A DNA stretch of 64,000 nt from Flavobacteriales bacterium (GCA_020635695.1 JACJZH010000009.1:62001-126000), one strand, 5' to 3'. Positions 16,192 to 23,638 are shown, numbered from the stretch's first letter. Numbers and translations are program-made. Notes: generated by a model from the sequence alone, not told the origin.

Positions 16192-16875
16192 TCAGGCGTC
16201 GAACTTGTAGCCCACGCCTTTCACCGTCTTGATCTTGTCCTCGCCGATCTTCTCCCGCAGTTTGCGGATGTGCACGTCGATGGTGCGGTCGCCGACGAAA
16301 AGCTCGTTGCCCCAGATCTGGGCGTAGATCTCCTCGCGCTTGAACACTTTGCCGGGCTTGCTCATCAGCAGCACCAGGAGTTCGAACTCCTTCTTGGGCA
16401 GCTGCATTTCGCGGTCCTCCTGGTACACGAGCACCTTCTCGAGGTCCACGCGGATGCCGTTGGCCTCCAGGACCTGGCCCATGGGGCGGTCGCCGCTGCG
16501 CTTCAGCAGGGCCTTCACCTTGCTCACGAACACCTTGGGGCGCACCGGCTTGGTGATGTAGTCGTCCGCGCCCGCCTCGAAGCCCGCGATCTGGCTGTAA
16601 TCCTCGCCGCGCGCGGTGAGGAAGGTGATCAGCGTGTGCTTCATGTCGGGCATGTTGCGCAGCTGGTTGCACACCTCCACGCCATCCATGCCAGGCATCA
16701 TGATGTCCAGGACGATCAGGTCGGGACGTACGCTCTTGGCGTTCTTGATCGCGTCCTTGCCGTTGGTGGCGGTGCTCACCTGGTAGCCCTCGCGCTCCAG
16801 GTTGTACTTCAGAAGTTCCAGGATGTCGGGCTCGTCATCCACCAACAGGACCTTCTGTGCAAGCGCTCCAGCCAT
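16192..16875 (-). CDS. OmpR-family DNA-binding response regulator
   Basis: A 227-residue two-domain response regulator. The receiver domain has the acidic pair DDEPD (residues 13-17), phospho-acceptor D57 in LIVLDIMMPGMDG, the conserved Thr in FLTARGE and K109 in DYITKP. The C-terminal winged helix ends GDRTIDVHIRKLREKIG..IKTVKGVGYKFD, typical of OmpR/PhoB regulators. No histidine kinase gene adjoins it here, so its partner is elsewhere. MAGALAQKVLL is chosen as start; an in-frame ATG 8 codons earlier (MTASRSTKMAG) is possible. Confidence 0.9.
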   Translation of the reverse strand: MAGALAQKVLLVDDEPDILELLKYNLEREGYQVSTATNGKDAIKNAKSVRPDLIVLDIMMPGMDGVEVCNQLRNMPDMKHTLITFLTARGEDYSQIAGFEAGADDYITKPVRPKVFVSKVKALLKRSGDRPMGQVLEANGIRVDLEKVLVYQEDREMQLPKKEFELLVLLMSKPGKVFKREEIYAQIWGNELFVGDRTIDVHIRKLREKIGEDKIKTVKGVGYKFDA

Positions 16876-17008
16876 CTTCGTGCTCCTTGATGCGGTCACA
16901 AAACAAGCCCTTGGGCATTAGGGGCATGTTACCCGGCGGTGAAATTTGGGTGCCGCGGGCCGACGCAAGGTACGTTCCACGGTCGGTGTGCTGGAGCCTT
17001 CCGATGCC

Positions 17009-17016
17009 TACTTTTG
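17009..17016 (+). promoter_or_regulatory. -7 box for the tRNA-Gly region
   Basis: TACTTTTG, a full consensus match, 9 nt before the broken tRNA-Gly copy and about 100 nt before the intact one. It was probably the promoter of the original gene and may still transcribe both. Confidence 0.5.
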
Positions 17017-17025
17017 GGCCCTCAA

Positions 17026-17079
17026 GCGGGAGTAGCTCAGTTGGTAGTCCGCCGTACGGCGGATCCCAAGCTGAGGGTC
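17026..17079 (+). pseudogene. Broken tRNA-Gly duplicate carrying a 16-nt palindrome
   Basis: The first 22 nt (GCGGGAGTAGCTCAGTTGGT and following) and the segment TCCCAAGCTGAGGGTC match the intact tRNA-Gly 92 nt downstream. The bases between, which should form the D-arm end and the 5' half of the anticodon stem, are replaced by the perfect palindrome TCCGCCGTACGGCGGA (17048-17063). The T arm and 3' acceptor strand are absent. It cannot fold as a tRNA. Confidence 0.8.
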
Positions 17080-17117
17080 AAGTAGGAGACATTTGCACCA
17101 GTAGATCATCTGAACAA

Positions 17118-17190
17118 GCGGGAGTAGCTCAGTTGGTAGAGCATCAGCTTCCCAAGCTGAGGGTCGCGGGTTCGAGTCCCGTTTCCCGCT
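17118..17190 (+). tRNA. tRNA-Gly (anticodon CCC)
   Basis: A complete 73-nt cloverleaf. The acceptor is GCGGGAG/TTCCCGC with one G-U pair and the D arm GCTC..GAGC. The anticodon stem TCAGC/GCTGA has loop TTCCCAA (anticodon CCC, reading GGG). The T arm is GCGGG/CCCGT with TTCGAGT, and the discriminator is T, as usual for tRNA-Gly. CCA is not encoded. A hairpin terminator follows at 17197-17222. Confidence 0.94.
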
Positions 17191-17196
17191 CGATGC

Positions 17197-17222
17197 GAAG
17201 ACCCGGAACACACCGGGTCTTC
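17197..17222 (+). terminator. Hairpin terminator after tRNA-Gly
   Basis: GAAGACCCGG-AACACA-CCGGGTCTTC, a perfect 10-bp stem followed by GGCTTTC, 6 nt after the tRNA end. Confidence 0.75.
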
Positions 17223-17239
17223 GGCTTTCATCCCAGCCC

Positions 17240-17247
17240 TATTTTGG
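17240..17247 (+). promoter_or_regulatory. -7 box 4 nt before the C5 methyltransferase ATG
   Basis: TATTTTGG, then CCCC, then ATG at 17252. It lies just after the tRNA-Gly terminator. Confidence 0.55.
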
Positions 17248-17251
17248 CCCC

Positions 17252-18517
17252 ATGACCGCCCGCAAGAAGGCCCCCTCGAACACCCTGCGCGTGGCCGAGC
17301 TCTTCGCCGGTGTGGGCGGGTTCCGGTTGGGCCTGGAGCGGGCGTCAGCCGATGGGTTCCAGGTCGTGTTCAGCAACCAGTGGGAACCTTCCCGCAAGCG
17401 CCAGCATGCCTCCCAGGTGTACGTGGACCGCTTCGGACCGGAAGGGCATGTGACCGCCGACATCGCATCGGTGAACACCAAGGACATCCCCAAGGTGGAC
17501 CTGCTGGTGGGTGGTTTTCCCTGCCAGGACTACTCCGTGGCCAGCACCCTGCGCAACTCCCGCGGGCTGATCGGCAGAAAGGGAGTGCTCTGGTGGCAGA
17601 TCCACCGGATCCTCTCCGAGATGGAGCAACGGCCGCGCTGGTTGATGCTGGAGAACGTGGACCGCCTGCTGGCCTCACCGGCCACCCAACGCGGGCGCGA
17701 CCTGGCCATGATGCTGGCCTCGCTGGACCAGCTGGGCTATGCGGTGGAATGGCGGGTGGTGAACGCCGCCGACTATGGCATGCCGCAACGCCGTCGCCGG
17801 GTCTTCATCGTGGGCCACCTGGCCGGCACACCCGGTCATGCCCGTGCGCAGGCCGAGGGGCCCGAAGCCGTGCTCGTTCGGGATGGTGTACTGGCAAGGG
17901 CCTTCCCCTGTGCACCCAGGAACGCACGTATGCCGGAGCCTGTCGAACTGGACACGGACCTGGCCAGGCTCTCCCGTTCGTTCAATCGGAAGGGGGGAGT
18001 TTCACCCTGGCAGAATGCGGGGTCGATGGTGAACGGCCGCGCATGGACGCTTTCCGTGGTGCCTCAGTACGAAGGCCCTGTGAAGACCCTGGGTGACGTG
18101 CTTCAACCCGAACGGGAAGTGCCCGCTTCCTTCCGGATCCCCAAGGAGGAACTGGACCGGTGGAAGTACTTCAAGGGCTCGAAGAAGGAACCCCGGACCT
18201 CGCGTGCCAACGGACACGAGTACCTCTACAGCGAGGGAGCCATGGCATTTCCCGATCCGTTGGACCGACCCTCGCGGACCATCATCACCGGAGAGGGTGG
18301 GAAAGGACCCTCACGCGCACGGCATGTGGTGAAGCCGGGCCGGTACCACCGCCGGCTGACCCCGGTGGAGCTTGAGCGGTTGAACGAATTCCCGGACGGG
18401 CACACCGAAGGGGTGAGCGATACCTGGCGGGCCTTCTTCATGGGCAACGCCCTGGTGGTGGGCATCGTGGAGCGCATCGGGCGCGAAGTGCTTCGGGAGG
18501 CTGCTGGAACGAAGTGA
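17252..18517 (+). CDS. DNA (cytosine-5-)-methyltransferase, no restriction partner seen
   Basis: A 421-residue C5 methyltransferase. Motif I FAGVGGFRLG is at residues 18-27 and motif IV GGFPCQDYS with catalytic C91. Motif VI ENV is at 134-136 and motif VIII QRRRRVF at 179-185. A target-recognition region follows, and motifs IX/X lie near the C-terminus (RRLTPVELERLNEFPDG, MGNALVVGIVERIG). It would methylate C5 of cytosine in a specific duplex site. The recognition site cannot be read from sequence. No endonuclease or Vsr-like gene is adjacent: upstream is tRNA-Gly, downstream msrA. It may be a solitary epigenetic methyltransferase or the remnant of a restriction system acquired at the tRNA. 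Confidence 0.9.
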   Translation: MTARKKAPSNTLRVAELFAGVGGFRLGLERASADGFQVVFSNQWEPSRKRQHASQVYVDRFGPEGHVTADIASVNTKDIPKVDLLVGGFPCQDYSVASTLRNSRGLIGRKGVLWWQIHRILSEMEQRPRWLMLENVDRLLASPATQRGRDLAMMLASLDQLGYAVEWRVVNAADYGMPQRRRRVFIVGHLAGTPGHARAQAEGPEAVLVRDGVLARAFPCAPRNARMPEPVELDTDLARLSRSFNRKGGVSPWQNAGSMVNGRAWTLSVVPQYEGPVKTLGDVLQPEREVPASFRIPKEELDRWKYFKGSKKEPRTSRANGHEYLYSEGAMAFPDPLDRPSRTIITGEGGKGPSRARHVVKPGRYHRRLTPVELERLNEFPDGHTEGVSDTWRAFFMGNALVVGIVERIGREVLREAAGTK

Positions 18518-18545
18518 TCCCTGCCGCTGTTCCTTTGTCAACACG

Positions 18546-19115
18546 ATGAGCGGAACCAACGAACTCGCACAGGCCACCCTGGGCGCCGGATGTTTCTGGT
18601 GCGTGGAGGCCGTTTTCCAGGAATTGGCCGGCGTGAAGGAGGTGGTGCCCGGATATACCGGCGGGCATGTTCCTTCACCCACCTATGAGCAGGTGTGCTC
18701 CGGGACCACCGGCCATGCCGAGGTGGCTCGCATCACGTACGACCCTGCCCGGATCTCGTTCGCCGACCTGCTGGAGGTCTTCTGGCGCACGCACGACCCC
18801 ACCACGTTGAACAGGCAGGGCGCCGATGTGGGCACCCAGTACCGCTCCGTGATCTTTCCGCATACCGGGGAACAGCGGCGGGTCGCCGAGGAGATGAAGG
18901 CGGCACTGGACGCCAGTGGTGCATTTCCGGCACCCATCGTCACCTCCCTTGAGCCGCTGGGAGCGTTCCATCCTGCGGAGAGCTACCACCATGACTACTA
19001 CGCGCGGAACGGGTCCCAAGGCTACTGCGCCTACGTGATCGCACCCAAGCTGGAGAAGTTCCGCAAGGCCTTCGCCGATCGGTTGAAGCCCTCCGGGGAC
19101 GAAGCCGCTGGCTAA
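18546..19115 (+). CDS. msrA: Peptide-methionine (S)-S-oxide reductase MsrA
   Basis: A 189-residue enzyme with the active-site motif GAGCFWCVEAVF; C16 is the catalytic cysteine. Conserved GYTGG, GHAEVARITYDP and FWRTHDPTTLNRQG segments follow, and a resolving cysteine lies in GSQGYCAYVI near the C-terminus. It reduces methionine-S-sulfoxide in proteins using thioredoxin. No signal peptide is seen, so it acts in the cytoplasm. It is 28 nt after the methyltransferase and may be co-transcribed with it. Its TAA stop is part of a possible promoter box (TAACTTGG) for the next gene. Confidence 0.95.
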   Translation: MSGTNELAQATLGAGCFWCVEAVFQELAGVKEVVPGYTGGHVPSPTYEQVCSGTTGHAEVARITYDPARISFADLLEVFWRTHDPTTLNRQGADVGTQYRSVIFPHTGEQRRVAEEMKAALDASGAFPAPIVTSLEPLGAFHPAESYHHDYYARNGSQGYCAYVIAPKLEKFRKAFADRLKPSGDEAAG

Positions 19116-19137
19116 CTTGGGCGCCAACGCCGAGACC

Positions 19138-19887
19138 ATGTTGAACCTCCTTCCATCCCTGCTGCTCCTTTCCCTTACCACACATCAGGACACCGCCACC
19201 ACGCCGCCGGCAGATGAACTGGTGCGGAACGGTGGTTTTGAATGGGTGGGGGAGAAACCGCCCACGGTGGACGGGCTGAAGGACGCGGTCGGCTGGGGGA
19301 ACGTCACCCTCGGGTTGTCCGAGCTCTTCAGCAGGGAGAGCAAGGAAAAGGACGTGGGCATTCCGGTGAACCTCTACGGCACCATGGAACCGTTCGAAGG
19401 CGAGCACTACGCGGGCTTCTTCGCCTGGAAGGACGACCAGCGCCGGAACTGGGAGGGAGGCACGGAAGATCCGTTCAAGCCTGGTTGGAGCGTGTATTCC
19501 GAGTACCTGCAGAGCGAACTGGTGAAGCCGCTGCAACGGGACAGCACCTACGAACTGGTGTTCCGGGTGGCCTTGTCCGCCAACAGCGACCGGGCCGTTT
19601 CGGCGCTGGGGGCCTATTGCTCACCCAGGCAACTGGAGTACGGCCATCGGCGGTTCCTCGAGGAGAAGCCGCAGGTGTACGTGGAGGAGATCCAGAGCGA
19701 GAAGGGCAAATGGGTGGAGGTGAAGGGGCGCTTCGTGGCCGATGGCGGGGAACGCTTCATCGTGATCGGCACCTGGCCCTATGCGGGCTTCGAGACCAGG
19801 CGGGTGGTGGAGGAGCACGACAACCAGTACGCCTATTACTACCTGGACGGCATTTCCCTGCGGCGTGTGCCGGGGGATGATGAATGA
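19138..19887 (+). CDS. Secreted hypothetical protein, paralogue of the N-terminal domain of the next gene
   Basis: A 249-residue protein with a short signal peptide (MLNLLPSLLLLSLTTHQDTA). A beta-sandwich-like domain opens with ELVRNGGFEW and contains AFFAWKDDQ-type and GWSVYSEYLQSELVKPL segments. The same landmarks (NLVKNPGF, AGFVAFKDQQR, GWNGYSEYLQAELSSPL, SDRAVSGIGAYCSP) appear in the N-terminal half of the OmpA-family protein downstream. This copy lacks the calcium-binding repeats and OmpA domain. The domain looks carbohydrate-binding-like (NPGFE-type start), but that is inference. A TTG 21 nt earlier is an alternative start; ATG is preferred. Confidence 0.75.
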   Translation: MLNLLPSLLLLSLTTHQDTATTPPADELVRNGGFEWVGEKPPTVDGLKDAVGWGNVTLGLSELFSRESKEKDVGIPVNLYGTMEPFEGEHYAGFFAWKDDQRRNWEGGTEDPFKPGWSVYSEYLQSELVKPLQRDSTYELVFRVALSANSDRAVSALGAYCSPRQLEYGHRRFLEEKPQVYVEEIQSEKGKWVEVKGRFVADGGERFIVIGTWPYAGFETRRVVEEHDNQYAYYYLDGISLRRVPGDDE

Positions 19888-19913
19888 CAGGTGCCGGATA
19901 TCATGTGGGCGGA

Positions 19914-19921
19914 TAATTTTG
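19914..19921 (+). promoter_or_regulatory. -7 box for the OmpA-family gene
   Basis: TAATTTTG, a full consensus match, 48 nt before ATG 19970, so this message has a short leader. Confidence 0.5.
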
Positions 19922-19969
19922 TGTGACCGATCCGGAATTGGTCGTCCAAACCGCGCTAACATCAACCAC

Positions 19970-21340
19970 ATGACCATGAACAAACGCATTACCCTTGCTT
20001 CCAGCACCTTGTTGCTGGCGGGTCTCCTTGCCGCCCAAGGGCAGGGGCCCAACCTGGTGAAGAACCCCGGCTTCGATGAGACCAATGCCGAGGTGACGAC
20101 CTGGGACCAGTTGGACCACGCCACCGGCTGGACGAACGCCAACAATGGCACCGCCGACGTGTTCGCCACCACCGGTTCCACCCGGAGCACCGGCCAGCCT
20201 GACAATGCGCTGGGCAACGCCGCTCCCGTGGACGGCGGCATGTACGCCGGCTTCGTGGCCTTCAAGGACCAGCAGCGGAACAACTGGCGGCGCGTGTTGG
20301 ACGGGAATGACGAGGCACCGTTCAAGTCCGGATGGAACGGGTATTCCGAGTACCTCCAGGCCGAACTGAGCAGCCCCCTGCAGGCCGGCAAGAAGTACGA
20401 GATCAGCTTCCGGGTGAGCCTGGCGGAGGAGAGCGACCGGGCCGTTTCCGGCATCGGCGCCTACTGCTCGCCGGCCATGCTCGCCGAGCACCACAATCAC
20501 CACCTGGACGTGAAACCCCAGGTGTTCAGTGCCCAGCCGATCACCGACAAGGCCGGTTGGGTGGAAGTGAAGGGTGAGTTCGTGGCCGAAGGGTCCGAGC
20601 AGTACATCATCATCGGCGCGTTCCCGGCCGCAGGCATGGAGGCCACCAAGGTGGTGGATGGGCCGGACAACCAGCGGGCCTACTACTTCGTGGACGGCAT
20701 CTCCCTGATGTTCGCCCCCGAGCCCGACGCGGATGGCGACGGCGTGCCCGACAAGGTGGACAATTGCCCCAACGAGGCCGGCAGTGCCGAGCTGGGTGGA
20801 TGCCCCGACCGTGATGGTGACGGCGTGGTGGACAAGATGGACGGCTGCCCCGATCTGGCCGGTCCCGCCGACAAGCAGGGCTGCCCGGACAGCGATGGCG
20901 ATGGCGTGGCCGACAACGTGGACCGCTGCCCCGATGTGCCCGGTGTGGCCAGCATGCGCGGCTGCCCCGAGCTGAAGGAGGAGACCAAGAAGCTCTTCGA
21001 GAAGGCCCTCACCGGCATCCAGTTCGAAAGCGGCAAGTCCGTGATCAAGAAGTCCAGCTATGGGATCCTGGACGATGTGGCCGACGTGATGAAGAACAAC
21101 GCGGCCTACAACCTGGAGATCCATGGGCATACCGACAGCCAGGGTGATGATGCCATGAACATGAAGCTGAGCGAGGATCGTGCAGCCGCCGTGAAGAAGT
21201 ACCTGGAGGACAAGGGTGTCGAGGACGCCCGCATCAAGTCCTTCGGTCATGGCGAGGAGATGCCGATCGCCGATAACGGCACCTCGGCCGGCCGGGCCAA
21301 GAACCGCCGGGTCGAGTTCAAGGTCGAGTTCTGGGAGTGA
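19970..21340 (+). CDS. OmpA-family outer membrane protein with thrombospondin type 3 repeats
   Basis: A 456-residue protein with signal peptide (RITLASSTLLLAGLLAAQGQ). An N-terminal domain is paralogous to the preceding gene. Three Asp-rich TSP3 calcium-binding repeats follow (DADGDGVPDKVDNCP, DRDGDGVVDKMDGCP, DSDGDGVADNVDRCP). A C-terminal OmpA domain (IQFESGKSVI..HGHTDSQGDD..RIKSFGHGEEMPIADN..NRRVEFKV) binds peptidoglycan. It should anchor the outer membrane to the wall and display the N-terminal domain. The start could be ATG 19970 or 19976 (MNKRIT). A strong terminator follows. Confidence 0.88.
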   Translation: MTMNKRITLASSTLLLAGLLAAQGQGPNLVKNPGFDETNAEVTTWDQLDHATGWTNANNGTADVFATTGSTRSTGQPDNALGNAAPVDGGMYAGFVAFKDQQRNNWRRVLDGNDEAPFKSGWNGYSEYLQAELSSPLQAGKKYEISFRVSLAEESDRAVSGIGAYCSPAMLAEHHNHHLDVKPQVFSAQPITDKAGWVEVKGEFVAEGSEQYIIIGAFPAAGMEATKVVDGPDNQRAYYFVDGISLMFAPEPDADGDGVPDKVDNCPNEAGSAELGGCPDRDGDGVVDKMDGCPDLAGPADKQGCPDSDGDGVADNVDRCPDVPGVASMRGCPELKEETKKLFEKALTGIQFESGKSVIKKSSYGILDDVADVMKNNAAYNLEIHGHTDSQGDDAMNMKLSEDRAAAVKKYLEDKGVEDARIKSFGHGEEMPIADNGTSAGRAKNRRVEFKVEFWE

Positions 21341-21361
21341 TCTCCGGACATCGGGAACCTG

Positions 21362-21390
21362 GGAAGGGAGGGCCGTTGGTCCTCCCTTCC
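21362..21390 (+). terminator. Strong hairpin terminator overlapping the next promoter
   Basis: GGAAGGGAGG-GCCGTTGGT-CCTCCCTTCC, a perfect 10-bp stem. The following bases GCGTTATTTT act both as its T-rich tail and as the -7 box of the Crp-family gene. Confidence 0.8.
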
Positions 21391-21394
21391 GCGT

Positions 21395-21402
21395 TATTTT
21401 GG
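21395..21402 (+). promoter_or_regulatory. -7 box 4 nt before the Crp-family regulator ATG
   Basis: TATTTTGG, then CACC, then ATG at 21407; immediately after the terminator hairpin of the OmpA gene. Confidence 0.55.
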
Positions 21403-21406
21403 CACC

Positions 21407-22060
21407 ATGTCCGTGAACATCGAACTGGTGCGCCAGCATTTCCCACAATTGCGGGAAGAGGAGTTGATCGAGGCCATCGCCGCGGTGGGCGAGGTGAAGG
21501 AGGTGAAGGCGGGCGACCTGCTCATCGACACCGGAGACTGGGTGCGTCAGCTTCCACTGCTGCTCTCGGGCAGCATCAAGGTGTTCCGGGACGATGAAGA
21601 GGGTGGGGAGCTCTTCCTCTACCACCTGCACGCCGGGGAGGCCTGTGCCATGACACTGACCTGCTGCCTGGCGCAGGAACAGAGCGAGGTGCGCGCCATC
21701 GCCGAGGAGGACACCGAGTTCATCGCCATACCGGTGCGGTACATGGATGAATGGATGCCGAAGTACAAGAGCTGGCGCGAACTGGTCATGCAGACCTACC
21801 GGATGCGTTTCGAGGAACTGCTCGGGGCCATCGACCTGATCGCGTTCAAGAAACTGGACGACCGGTTGTTGCACTACCTGCAGGCCAAGGTCAGGGCCAC
21901 CGGCAATCAGACGCTGTCGATGACGCACCAGCAGATCGCCGATGAGATGCACACGGCCCGCGAGGTGGTTTCGCGCCTGCTGAAGCAGATGGAACGGCGC
22001 GGTCTGGTGCGTTCGGGGCGCAACCGCATCGAACTGGTGGAGGCCCAGGTGCCGGAGTGA
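21407..22060 (+). CDS. Crp/Fnr family transcriptional regulator
   Basis: A 217-residue regulator. An N-terminal cyclic-nucleotide-binding-type beta roll holds GDLLIDTGDWVRQLPLLLSG and ELFLYHLHAGEACAMTLTCC. A C-terminal winged helix carries the recognition helix segment MTHQQIADEMHTAREVVSRLLKQME. The paired cysteines in MTLTCCL are seen in related Bacteroidota regulators; a [Fe-S] Fnr-type cysteine cluster at the N-terminus is absent, so oxygen sensing by that route is unlikely. It is followed by DUF983 and rhodanese genes in the same direction. Confidence 0.88.
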   Translation: MSVNIELVRQHFPQLREEELIEAIAAVGEVKEVKAGDLLIDTGDWVRQLPLLLSGSIKVFRDDEEGGELFLYHLHAGEACAMTLTCCLAQEQSEVRAIAEEDTEFIAIPVRYMDEWMPKYKSWRELVMQTYRMRFEELLGAIDLIAFKKLDDRLLHYLQAKVRATGNQTLSMTHQQIADEMHTAREVVSRLLKQMERRGLVRSGRNRIELVEAQVPE

Positions 22061-22092
22061 TCCGGGTCACCGGTGCCCCGCGGCCGGAGGTC

Positions 22093-22100
22093 TATTTTCG
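22093..22100 (+). promoter_or_regulatory. -7 box 6 nt before the DUF983 gene
   Basis: TATTTTCG, then CGCCCC, then ATG at 22107. Confidence 0.5.
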
Positions 22101-22106
22101 CGCCCC

Positions 22107-22514
22107 ATGAACAAGGGGAGCAAGCTGTACAGCATCCTGCGCTTCAAGTGCCCGCACTGTCATGAAGGCGAGTTCTTCGTGGACAGCAATCCCTACAACC
22201 TGGCGAAGGCCGGAGAGCTGCACGGCGAATGCCCGGTATGCCACCGCAAGTACAGCCGTGAGCCGGGATTCTACTACGGTGCCATGTACGTGGCCTACGC
22301 CTTGGGCGTGGCGCTGTTCGTGAGCGTGTACGTCGCCATCTACGTGCTGTATCCCGAAGCCAGCACCGAACTGTACATCGGCGGTGTGCTCGGTTCCCTG
22401 GTCGTGGCCGGTCCGTACGTGTACGCCCTGTCCAAGATCATCTGGGCGAACCTGTTCTACGCCTACAAGGGTGTGGAGGCGACGGCCGAAGAGAAGGCCA
22501 GGCAGGCTCGGTGA
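22107..22514 (+). CDS. DUF983 family membrane protein
   Basis: A 135-residue protein. The N-terminus has two zinc-ribbon half sites, CPHCHEGEFF and CPVCHRKYSREPGF. Then come the conserved GFYYGAMYVAYALG segment and two to three membrane helices (ALGVALFVSVYVAIYVLY and GVLGSLVVAGPYVYALS). This is the DUF983 layout, whose function is not established. It stands between a Crp-family regulator and a rhodanese, an arrangement hinting at a link with redox or sulfur handling, but that is inference. Confidence 0.88.
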   Translation: MNKGSKLYSILRFKCPHCHEGEFFVDSNPYNLAKAGELHGECPVCHRKYSREPGFYYGAMYVAYALGVALFVSVYVAIYVLYPEASTELYIGGVLGSLVVAGPYVYALSKIIWANLFYAYKGVEATAEEKARQAR

Positions 22515-22577
22515 TCGCGATCACAGCCACGGCGTTCGCAGGGCCGTTGCTTTGCACCCACCAACAACAGCAAGGTC

Positions 22578-22868
22578 ATGAGCATCTTCGGACAACTTTT
22601 CGGCGGCGGACAGCCCGCGACCCTTCCCGAGGGCGCGATCCTGGTGGACGTACGCAGCCCCATGGAATACAACATGGGCCATGTGCAGGGCTCCATCAAC
22701 ATCCCCTTGGACACCGTGCAGCAGGAACTGTCCCGCTTCAAGTCCATGAACGGCCCCATCGTATTGATCTGCGCCTCCGGCAACCGCAGCGGGCAGGCCA
22801 CGGCCTACCTGCAACGGCAGGGGCTGGAGAACGTGCAGAACGGCGGAAGCTGGACGAGCTACCGGTAA
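22578..22868 (+). CDS. Single-domain rhodanese-like protein
   Basis: A 96-residue single-domain rhodanese. It contains LVDVRSPMEYNMGHVQGSIN and the active-site loop ICASGNRSGQA, where the Cys forms the persulfide, and ends with the usual GGSWTSYR. No signal peptide is seen. Such proteins move sulfane sulfur to thiols or protein partners. It follows the DUF983 gene by 63 nt and is convergent with the lipoprotein gene 10 nt away. Confidence 0.9.
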   Translation: MSIFGQLFGGGQPATLPEGAILVDVRSPMEYNMGHVQGSINIPLDTVQQELSRFKSMNGPIVLICASGNRSGQATAYLQRQGLENVQNGGSWTSYR

Positions 22869-22878
22869 TGGAGCGGGG

Positions 22879-23559
22879 TCAGGGATAGGGCACTTCGTGC
22901 ACGTCCTGGCCCACCATCACGAACTGATAGGGGAGCAGGTTGGAGCGCGAAGCCACGTCCGTGCATCCGGCCGCTCCCAATTCGTCCATGATGGTATTGA
23001 TGTCGGGGATCGGATACGGTGACACCCCGGCAGGCCTTTCCGGGCCTTTCATGTCCACGAAGAAGATCTGGCGGGGCTCCTTCAGTCCGAGGCGCACCTG
23101 CTGGTAGAAGCCGATCCGGTCGGCAGGTGCCATGTAGTTGTTCACGCAGAGCGCCATGTCCGCCTCGCGCATGCCCAGTCCGGTGGTGTTCCCGTCCGTG
23201 GCCCGCACTTCCAGCATCCCCGCTCCGACCTGGTCCCGCAGGGCCTCCAAGGCCTGACGGTCGGCCGCGTCGGGGTCCAGGGCGATCACCTTCGCACCCC
23301 GGTCCACCAAGGGTGCCACCCAATAGCCGTCATCCGCGAACAGGAGGGCCACGGTGCGTCCGGTCAGGTCGCCCATGATGTCCAGGACCACGTCCGGTTG
23401 CTGCCAGCTGTCACGCTCCGAGGTCCGGGTACCGGTCGTCCGGGGCACGTCGCCTCCGGTGCCAGCTGCGCCTCCCGGGGTCCGTTCAGGGGTATCGGAC
23501 CCTCCTTGACAGGCCAGCAATGCCGAGGACAGGAGCAGGAAGAGCGTATGTGGCTTCAT
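22879..23559 (-). CDS. Lipoprotein with degenerate methyltransferase-like domain
   Basis: A 226-residue protein with a lipoprotein signal (MKPHTLFLLLSSALLACQGG; the Cys would be lipidated). A Gly/Thr-rich linker is followed by a class I methyltransferase-like fold starting WQQPDVVLDIMGDL. In active relatives the next strand carries a glycine-rich SAM loop. Here it reads TVALLFADDGYWVAPLV, so the GxGxG-type loop is lost, while VIALDPD and later strands remain. The location outside the cytoplasm, where SAM is not expected, also argues against catalysis. It may be a binding or structural protein. A TAATTTTG box lies 17 nt upstream. Confidence 0.7.
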   Translation of the reverse strand: MKPHTLFLLLSSALLACQGGSDTPERTPGGAAGTGGDVPRTTGTRTSERDSWQQPDVVLDIMGDLTGRTVALLFADDGYWVAPLVDRGAKVIALDPDAADRQALEALRDQVGAGMLEVRATDGNTTGLGMREADMALCVNNYMAPADRIGFYQQVRLGLKEPRQIFFVDMKGPERPAGVSPYPIPDINTIMDELGAAGCTDVASRSNLLPYQFVMVGQDVHEVPYP

Positions 23560-23576
23560 GGTCGTGGAATGGGCGC

Positions 23577-23584
23577 CAAAATTA
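23577..23584 (-). promoter_or_regulatory. -7 box for the lipoprotein gene
   Basis: TAATTTTG on the minus strand, 17 nt before the ATG at 23559; the divergent MarR promoter is 55 nt away. Confidence 0.5.
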
Positions 23585-23638
23585 GGAAAGACGGCACCCC
23601 GGCGGACGTTTTGCTACCCATGGAAACTATTGCGATCG

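Noticed and set aside
17026..17079. A second functional tRNA-Gly
   Set aside because: The D arm end, the 5' half of the anticodon stem, the T arm and the 3' acceptor strand are replaced or absent.
17008..17211. A 67-codon minus-strand frame with SNPRPSAWEADALPTEL
   Set aside because: It is the reverse reading of the tRNA-Gly gene and its broken copy, a familiar false protein.
17252..18517. Restriction-modification operon
   Set aside because: Flanking genes are tRNA-Gly and msrA; no endonuclease, Vsr or controller gene is seen on either strand.
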